From positions 1-18,499 of the forward strand of contig JALNWH010000030.1 of NCBI GenBank assembly GCA_023230985.1: a stretch of 18,499 nt of DNA. Reading direction: 5' to 3'. A program made the translations under genes and the position numbers. Positions 14,266 to 18,499 of this stretch are shown one piece after another (position 1 is the first letter of the stretch; every line of letters begins with the position of its first letter). A model generated the notes under the pieces. The model made no database searches, had not been told where the DNA came from, and worked only from the letters and a program-made list of their open reading frames with translations. The stretch comes from Bacillota bacterium (GTDB lineage Bacteria > Bacillota > Clostridia > Lutisporales > Lutisporaceae).

Positions 14266-15255
14266 TTAAAAAGCACAAGTCATAGCAACCTGTTTAGCAA
14301 TATCAATAATATCCGATACAACTGCATTACCTGTAGGCATCTGTCCTGCACCGGGTCCATAAAACATTAATTCACCTACGGATTCAGAATTTATCAATAC
14401 ACCGTTATTAACTCCGTTTATTGATGCCAAAGGATGCTCCAAGGGCAACACTATCGGAGCTACCTCCGCTTCCAATCCACCATTAACTATTTCCGCCTTG
14501 GCAATAAGCTTTATAATCTTATTTGTGCTTTTTACTTCTTTTATATCCTTTTCACTAATTCCTGTTATGCCTTCACGTTTAATATTATTTATATCAACGT
14601 TTGTACGAAAGGCTATATTAGACAAAATAGCTATTTTGTATGCTGCATCAAAGCCTTCAACATCTGCCGTAGGATCCGCTTCTGCAAATCCCTTGGCTTG
14701 TGCTTCTATGAGTGCCTCATCATATCCTAAGTTTTCTTCCGACATTTTAGTTAGAATATAATTAGTAGTACCATTTACTATCCCCGTAATTTTTGTTATT
14801 TTATCAATTGAAAGGGATTCCTTAATAGCCTTTATAATAGGAATTCCGCCACAAACGCTGGCTTCGAATCCAAGAAAAAGATTTTTGTCTTTTGCATATT
14901 CAAATAAGGCATCGCCTTTCTTAGCTAATAATTCTTTATTTGCTGTTACTACATGTTTGCCATTCTTTAAAGCCCTGCTTATATAAGAATAGGCAGGCTC
15001 CTCCCCGCCCATTAATTCAACTACAATATCTATATCCGGGTTTTCCAATATATCCTCCGCATTGACTGTAAATAGCTTTTCAGAGGCATGAATAGCTCTT
15101 CCTTTTGTTAAATCTCTGACAAGTACTTTGTCAACAATTATATCCGTGCCGATTTGATTTCTTATCATATCCGAGTATTTTTCTAAAATTTTAAATGTTC
15201 CCGTTCCTACTACCCCAAATCCTAAAATCCCCACTTTGATTTTTTCTTTTTTCAT
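14266..15255 (-). CDS. hom: Homoserine dehydrogenase without ACT domain
   Basis: This 329-residue enzyme reduces aspartate semialdehyde to homoserine with NAD(P)H, on the way to threonine and methionine. The N-terminal dinucleotide fold has GILGFGVVGTGT (about 9-20). The catalytic part shows HVVTANKELLA, the SVCGGIPII block, IVNGTTNYILT and EADPTADVEG, and it ends with GPGAGQMPTGNAVVSD, the usual end of the catalytic domain. The roughly 100-residue ACT domain that binds threonine in most bacterial forms (about 430 residues) is absent. The start at 15255 has GGAGGT 7 nt upstream; an in-frame start 11 codons up does not. It has its own promoter (15340-15368), and no thrB, thrC or asd lies next to it here. 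Confidence 0.95.
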   Translation of the reverse strand: MKKEKIKVGILGFGVVGTGTFKILEKYSDMIRNQIGTDIIVDKVLVRDLTKGRAIHASEKLFTVNAEDILENPDIDIVVELMGGEEPAYSYISRALKNGKHVVTANKELLAKKGDALFEYAKDKNLFLGFEASVCGGIPIIKAIKESLSIDKITKITGIVNGTTNYILTKMSEENLGYDEALIEAQAKGFAEADPTADVEGFDAAYKIAILSNIAFRTNVDINNIKREGITGISEKDIKEVKSTNKIIKLIAKAEIVNGGLEAEVAPIVLPLEHPLASINGVNNGVLINSESVGELMFYGPGAGQMPTGNAVVSDIIDIAKQVAMTCAF

Positions 15256-15262
15256 TTCAATT

Positions 15263-15268
15263 ACCTCC
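15263..15268 (-). promoter_or_regulatory. Ribosome binding site fixing the hom start
   Basis: GGAGGT lies 7 nt before the ATG at 15253-15255; the longer in-frame ATG at 15288 lacks such a site. Confidence 0.85.
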
Positions 15269-15297
15269 ATTGTCTGTTTAAGCCTCAAAAAGCATTG

Positions 15298-15336
15298 TAT
15301 TGTACGCCGTACGCAAACATGAGTACTTGTACAATA
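15298..15336. repeat. Inverted repeat at the start of the hom transcript
   Basis: TATTGTAC (15298-15305) and GTACAATA (15329-15336) are perfectly complementary around 23 nt that hold a further GTAC-rich palindrome (GTACGCCGTAC overlapping the left arm). It lies at or just after the predicted transcription start, so it could be an operator or a 5' hairpin in the mRNA. Confidence 0.5.
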
Positions 15337-15339
15337 AAC

Positions 15340-15368
15340 ATTCTAACAGCTTTACAAACAAATATCAA
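15340..15368 (-). promoter_or_regulatory. Promoter of hom
   Basis: TTGATA (15363-15368), a 17-nt spacer and TAGAAT (15340-15345). The leader is about 78 nt. No T-box or SAM-type riboswitch was recognised in it. Confidence 0.65.
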
Positions 15369-15397
15369 TATCAGAAAATGGGAATTTAAACATAAAA

Positions 15398-15425
15398 GCT
15401 GTTTCTTATTAAAGAAACAGCCTTT
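15398..15425 (-). terminator. Terminator after the 3-hydroxybutyryl-CoA dehydrogenase gene
   Basis: GCTGTTTCTT and AAGAAACAGC (10 bp, 4-nt loop) have short T-rich tails on both strands. It separates the hbd transcript from hom. Confidence 0.7.
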
Positions 15426-15436
15426 TATTTCACATA

Positions 15437-16273
15437 TTACTTATTGTAATCGTAAAAGCCTTTCTTTGTCTTCCTTCCCAGCAGGTTTCCTCTTACCATT
15501 TTCCTGAGTAATGGATGAGCCCTATATTTCGAATCTCCAAATTCATCGTACAGCACGTCCATTATAGCCAAACAAACATCATTACCTACTAAATCAGCCA
15601 ATCCTAAGGGTCCTATAGGATGATTGGCGCCTAGCTTCATAGCTTCATCAATATCCTCCGCTGTAGCAACACCGTCAGCTAAAATTCCTACAGCTTCATT
15701 AATCATAGGGATTAAAATTCTATTAACTACAAAGCCCGGCGCTTCCTCGACTTCTACAGGAGTTTTACCTAGACTTTTCGCCAACTCAAATACTTTGTCT
15801 CTTGTTTCTTCTGAAGTAGATATGCCCTTGATAACTTCTACGAGCTTCATAACGGATACAGGGTTAAAAAAGTGCATGCCGATTACTTTATCCGGCCTGG
15901 ATGTCACTCCCGCTACCTCCGTGATTGAAAGTGAAGAAGTATTAGTAGCTAAAATAGCTTCCGGCTTACAGATTTTATCCAGCTCTTTAAATAATTCCTT
16001 TTTAAGAGCCATTTCCTCTACAGCAGCTTCTATCACTATATCCGCCTCTTTTGCCGCTTCAAGCTCTTGAGCCGATTTTATATTGCTTAAAATTTTTTCC
16101 TTTTCTTCTTCCGTCATTTTCCCCCTTGATACTTGTCTGTCCAAACCTTTAATAATAATTTTCATGCCTTTGCCGGGAGTTCTTTCCCTCATCGTGACTT
16201 CCATACCGGACTGGGCAAAAGTTTGTACTATACCTGTTCCCATTGTACCCGAGCCTAGAACAAATATTTTCAT
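15437..16273 (-). CDS. hbd: 3-hydroxybutyryl-CoA dehydrogenase
   Basis: This 278-residue enzyme interconverts acetoacetyl-CoA and 3-hydroxybutyryl-CoA, part of butyrate formation or of short-chain acyl-CoA breakdown. The Rossmann motif is GSGTMG (7-12). The catalytic residues line up with the family spacing: S113/S114 in NTSS, H134 in GMHFFNPV, E146 in KLVEVI and N184 in FVVNRILIP. The C-terminal domain has MKLGANHPIGPLGLADLVG and ends GRKTKKGFYDYNK, as in clostridial Hbd. After the second beta strand it reads RERT where Hbd of Clostridium acetobutylicum has an Asp, so the ribose-binding acid is a Glu followed by Arg; its effect on NADH or NADPH preference is open. GGAGG precedes the ATG. It follows crt after 93 nt. 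Confidence 0.95.
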   Translation of the reverse strand: MKIFVLGSGTMGTGIVQTFAQSGMEVTMRERTPGKGMKIIIKGLDRQVSRGKMTEEEKEKILSNIKSAQELEAAKEADIVIEAAVEEMALKKELFKELDKICKPEAILATNTSSLSITEVAGVTSRPDKVIGMHFFNPVSVMKLVEVIKGISTSEETRDKVFELAKSLGKTPVEVEEAPGFVVNRILIPMINEAVGILADGVATAEDIDEAMKLGANHPIGPLGLADLVGNDVCLAIMDVLYDEFGDSKYRAHPLLRKMVRGNLLGRKTKKGFYDYNK

Positions 16274-16366
16274 TTATACGCCTCCATTCATTTTATTTTG
16301 AATTGACATTTTTAAATAATAATCGCTATATTGTTTTGGCTTACTCAAATTATGTAAGAAATATAC

Positions 16367-17146
16367 TTATTTATTTTTAAACTCTGCTCTACGTTTTTCT
16401 AAAAAAGCTGTCATTCCTTCTTTTTGATCTTCATTTGCAAAGCATAGTGCAAAAAGATCTGTTTCAATTGCATTCCCCGTATCCATATCTGTATCTATTC
16501 CACGATTTATTGCCACCTTTGCATATCTGACAGCTATTTGACCTTTTGATGCGATTCTTTTAGCCATTTCAATTGATTTTGCCATTAACTCATCTTGAGG
16601 TATGACATGATTAACCAATCCTATTTTACCGGCTTCTTCCGCATCAATAATATCCCCTGTAAAAATAAGTTCCTTGGCTTTTTTAATGCCTACTAATCGA
16701 GGCAATCTCTGTGTACCTGCAAATCCAAGGCAAATACCAAGCCCTACTTCAGGCTGGCCAAATTTCGCTTTTTCGCCTCCCAGTATTATGTCACAGCACA
16801 AGGCAAGCTCACTGCCTCCTCCTAATGCAAAACCATTGACAGCTGCTATTACAACTTTATCCATAAGCTCTATTTTTCTGAAAATTCTCGACCCGAGGAT
16901 TGCAAATTTTCTTGCCTCTTCAGGTGTCATATCTCTCATTTCGGCAATATCGGCGCCTGCGACAAAAGCCTTACCTTCCCCGGTAATAATAATAACAAAA
17001 ACTTCGTCATCTGCTTTTAAAACATCAATAGCTTTATCCAATTCATTAAGTAGTTCTGTATTTAATGCATTTAGGGCTTTCGGCCGATTAATAGTCAAAA
17101 TAGCCACATTTTCTTCCTTAGTAATAGTTAAATTCTTGAAGTCCAT
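16367..17146 (-). CDS. crt: Crotonase / short-chain enoyl-CoA hydratase
   Basis: This 259-residue enzyme converts 3-hydroxybutyryl-CoA to crotonyl-CoA and back. Both catalytic glutamates of true hydratases are present: E113 in GGGSELALCCD and E133 in FGQPEVGLG. The oxyanion-hole segments are AGADI (about 63-67) and GFALGGG. The C-terminal region EGMTAFLEKRRAEFKNK is typical. GGGAGGT lies 6 nt before the ATG. It sits between a ferredoxin gene and hbd, all in the same direction. The usual clostridial partners bcd, etfB and etfA are not in this window, so it is not the classic crt-bcd-etfBA-hbd operon. An exact substrate beyond short-chain enoyl-CoA cannot be fixed. Confidence 0.93.
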   Translation of the reverse strand: MDFKNLTITKEENVAILTINRPKALNALNTELLNELDKAIDVLKADDEVFVIIITGEGKAFVAGADIAEMRDMTPEEARKFAILGSRIFRKIELMDKVVIAAVNGFALGGGSELALCCDIILGGEKAKFGQPEVGLGICLGFAGTQRLPRLVGIKKAKELIFTGDIIDAEEAGKIGLVNHVIPQDELMAKSIEMAKRIASKGQIAVRYAKVAINRGIDTDMDTGNAIETDLFALCFANEDQKEGMTAFLEKRRAEFKNK

Positions 17147-17305
17147 TTAATTACCTCCCTTTACTATTTAATAATCTAAGTAATTAGTATACAATCCTAA
17201 TCTATGGAAACTTCTTTTCTTTATTAATCTTCTATTTTTCCTATCCTAAATCCTTTTAATAAAAACTTTTGTTAAAATAATATTTCTTATTTGAAATCAA
17301 TATAT

Positions 17306-17485
17306 TTATTCTTTTTCCGCTAAAATAGCTTCAAATTTACATGCAAGCTCACATACGCCGCATTGGGTACATTTGTCATAATTTATTTTAGCTTTACCTT
17401 CAGTCATTTTTATTGCCTCAAAAGGACAAGCCTTCATACAATCCCTGCAGCCCCTACATTTTTCTTCTATAATATAAATTGACAT
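17306..17485 (-). CDS. Small 2[4Fe-4S] ferredoxin
   Basis: This is a 59-residue cytoplasmic electron carrier. The first cluster motif is C10-x2-C13-x2-C16-x3-C20-P and the second is C39-x2-C42-x2-C45-x3-C49, so it should bind two [4Fe-4S] clusters. The second lacks the usual proline after its last cysteine (CKFEA). The start at 17485 is chosen because an ATG four codons upstream directly abuts the only ribosome-site-like run (AAGAGG); from that run the chosen ATG is 12 nt away, which is rather long. It lies 159 nt before crt in the same direction, so a link to reduced-ferredoxin metabolism is plausible but not shown. Confidence 0.9.
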   Translation of the reverse strand: MSIYIIEEKCRGCRDCMKACPFEAIKMTEGKAKINYDKCTQCGVCELACKFEAILAEKE

Positions 17486-17534
17486 ATTGTTCCACATCCT
17501 CTTAACTATAGTTGCTTATTTGTAAAATAGTTGC

Positions 17535-17560
17535 AAATTGTATGCCAATTAAATTGTATG
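17535..17560. repeat. Two 10-bp direct repeats upstream of the ferredoxin
   Basis: AAATTGTATG occurs at 17535-17544 and 17551-17560, a 16-nt period, about 50 nt before the ferredoxin start. It could be a paired regulator site or duplicated -10-like boxes (TACAAT on the minus strand). Confidence 0.45.
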
Positions 17561-17616
17561 GAACTCAGTAATCGTAGCAAATATAATAATTTATGCAAAT
17601 GACGATGAATTTGCAA

Positions 17617-17686
17617 GCCGCTATTGGGTTCGTCGGTAACCACGCCCCGAAGGACTTTCACCTTGGACATATGATATGCCCGTACG
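17617..17686 (-). mobile_element. Probable 5' remnant of a group II (class C) intron
   Basis: Read on the minus strand it begins GTACGGGCATATC, contains AAGGTGAAAGTCCTT and then GTTACCGACGAACCCAATAG. This resembles the start of domain I in bacterial group II introns, where GTGYG is followed within about 30 nt by a GGTGAAAGTCC-type hairpin and then by a GACGAACC...TAGC segment. It begins right after the T-run of an intrinsic terminator, which is the preferred insertion point of class C introns. The similarity ends after about 70-80 nt; no reverse transcriptase or domain V/VI is present. The first bases read GTACG rather than GTGYG. The match is from recalled patterns; another structured RNA is possible. 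Confidence 0.45.
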
Positions 17687-17726
17687 AAAAAAAGAAATAA
17701 TGCTACAATTTCGGCATTATTTCTTT
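17687..17726 (-). terminator. Terminator downstream of purD
   Basis: AAAGAAATAATGC (17691-17703) pairs perfectly with GCATTATTTCTTT (17714-17726), a 13-bp stem with a 10-nt loop, followed on the minus strand by a T-run (17687-17693, partly in the stem). It lies about 100 nt after the purD stop. Confidence 0.8.
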
Positions 17727-17824
17727 ATCCTATTATTAATTCTATTTATTTTAAAGTCTTAAATTTTATCCAACTATATCTAAATGCTTAAATTTTTCGG
17801 ACGCTTACTGCCGAAAATGCGGCA

Positions 17825-18499
17825 TTAGACTTTTGCTATATCCTTTCTATAATAACATCCTTCAAAATGAATTTTTCCCACTGCTTTATAAGCATTTTGC
17901 CTTGCTGATTCAACATTTTTTCCTAAAGCAGAGCAAATCAATACTCTTCCGCCGTTTGTCAGTATTTTGCCATTATCGAACTTTGTCCCTGCATGAAATA
18001 CTATACCCTCAGCAACATCACCTAAGCCACTTATTTCATAGCCTTTACTATAAGCCTCCGGATATCCTGCAGAAGCTATAACAACACATACCGCTGCTTC
18101 ATCCATCCATTGTATATCTACTTCTTCTAATTTTTCATCTACAACGGATTCCATTATTTCAACCAAATCGTTTTCTAGGCGCAATAACACCACTTCTGCT
18201 TCCGGATCACCAAAACGACAATTGTATTCTATCACTTTTGGTCCTTTATCTGTTAACATCAATCCAAAATATAATACGCCTTTATAAGGCCTATTCTCTG
18301 TGCTCATAGCATTAACGGTAGGAATTATAATGGAATTTAAAATTTCATCATCCATTTCATCCTTATAATGCAAAGCAGGGGACACCGCTCCCATTCCGCC
18401 GGTATTCAATCCTTTATCGTTATCATAGATTCTCTTATAGTCTTGTGCACTCACCATGGGCAATACGGATTTACCGTCTGCAAAAGCCAATATTGTAGC
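17825..18499 (-). CDS. purD: Phosphoribosylamine--glycine ligase, C-terminal part, runs in from the right edge
   Basis: The visible 224 codons are the C-terminal half of GAR synthetase, which joins phosphoribosylamine and glycine with ATP in purine synthesis. The frame is open at the edge: codons for Ala-Thr-Ile precede LAFADGKSVLPM, matching the family's S-I-L-A-F-x-D-G-x block. The ATP-grasp core is present: SAQDYKRIYDNDKG, NTGGMGAVSPA and VIEYNCRFGDPEAEVV, where the E and N of EYN should bind magnesium. Full PurD is about 420 residues, so roughly half lies outside. The C-terminal domain ends normally (HFEGCYYRKDIAKV). It is probably the last gene of a purine operon, given the terminator after it. 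Confidence 0.96.
   Translation of the reverse strand, partial: ATILAFADGKSVLPMVSAQDYKRIYDNDKGLNTGGMGAVSPALHYKDEMDDEILNSIIIPTVNAMSTENRPYKGVLYFGLMLTDKGPKVIEYNCRFGDPEAEVVLLRLENDLVEIMESVVDEKLEEVDIQWMDEAAVCVVIASAGYPEAYSKGYEISGLGDVAEGIVFHAGTKFDNGKILTNGGRVLICSALGKNVESARQNAYKAVGKIHFEGCYYRKDIAKV

Larger units (their letters stand above)
17498..17824. other. Gap between ferredoxin and purD: terminator, intron-like remnant, repeats, no gene
   Basis: No protein gene is visible. On the minus strand from the right it holds a weak GCCG/CGGC hairpin just past purD (about 17803-17824), an AT-rich stretch, the strong terminator at 17687-17726, a group II intron-like segment (17617-17686), a short hairpin (TGCAAAT at 17594-17600 with ATTTGCA at 17609-17615) and two direct repeats (17535-17560). 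A clear ferredoxin promoter was not found. Confidence 0.65.

Noticed and set aside
15256..15340. T-box or SAM riboswitch upstream of hom
   Set aside because: The leader is only about 78 nt and shows no T-box sequence, specifier stem or anti-terminator, and no SAM-type conserved core.
15624..16070. 148-codon plus-strand frame
   Set aside because: It is an antisense shadow of hbd with low-complexity serine-rich composition.
16674..17150. 158-codon plus-strand frame
   Set aside because: It is an antisense shadow of crt; the crt frame has both catalytic glutamates and a good ribosome site.
17617..17686. Cobalamin or other metabolite riboswitch for the ferredoxin
   Set aside because: GGTGAAAGTCC recalls part of the cobalamin riboswitch, but the rest of its conserved core is missing and the intron-like order of motifs fits better.

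Overview
The window is AT-rich, with Gram-positive style Shine-Dalgarno sites (GGAGG cores) and intrinsic terminators. Its genes (a pcrA-ligA-gatCAB block, a crotonase/3-hydroxybutyryl-CoA dehydrogenase pair, a clostridial 2[4Fe-4S] ferredoxin, an amidase with stalk and AMIN domains) suggest an anaerobic Clostridia/Tissierellia-type Firmicute. The lineage is inferred from gene content and composition; no rRNA or other marker is present. Almost everything reads leftward (minus strand); only two small genes and one candidate small RNA are on the plus strand.

Left edge (1-1345): the N-terminal 267 codons of an IS1634-type DDE transposase run off the window, with a good promoter. Next to it is a 37-codon reading frame that looks like the start of a TGS-domain protein cut off by the insertion. 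The gap up to the amidase holds a candidate plus-strand small RNA with a C-rich anti-Shine-Dalgarno stretch and a strong terminator. Then come a large exported N-acetylmuramoyl-L-alanine amidase (1343-3775) and an AIR-synthase/HypE-like protein (3918-4898).

Middle (4900-5750): a divergent promoter region drives a small coiled-coil protein, followed by a four-cysteine mini-protein. The mini-protein's stop codon lies in the loop of a terminator shared with the convergent gat genes. From 13073 down to 5756 lie pcrA, ligA, gatC, gatA and gatB: a DNA repair/replication pair followed by the three subunits of the tRNA-dependent amidotransferase. PcrA ends right after its helicase core. Two fold-back intergenic repeats of related design lie on either side of pcrA.

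Right part (13322-18499): an EamA-type transporter with its own promoter and a non-ATG start; a homoserine dehydrogenase without an ACT domain; 3-hydroxybutyryl-CoA dehydrogenase and crotonase (two consecutive steps of the acetoacetyl-CoA to crotonyl-CoA route); a small ferredoxin; and the C-terminal 224 codons of purD. Between purD and the ferredoxin, directly after the purD terminator, is a short sequence resembling the 5' end of a group II (class C) intron.

No complete new multi-gene system is visible: the protein-coding part is mostly core metabolism and housekeeping. The most interesting items are the candidate sRNA at 1182-1280, the intron-like remnant after the purD terminator, the IS-truncated TGS gene and the PcrA lacking its C-terminal domain.
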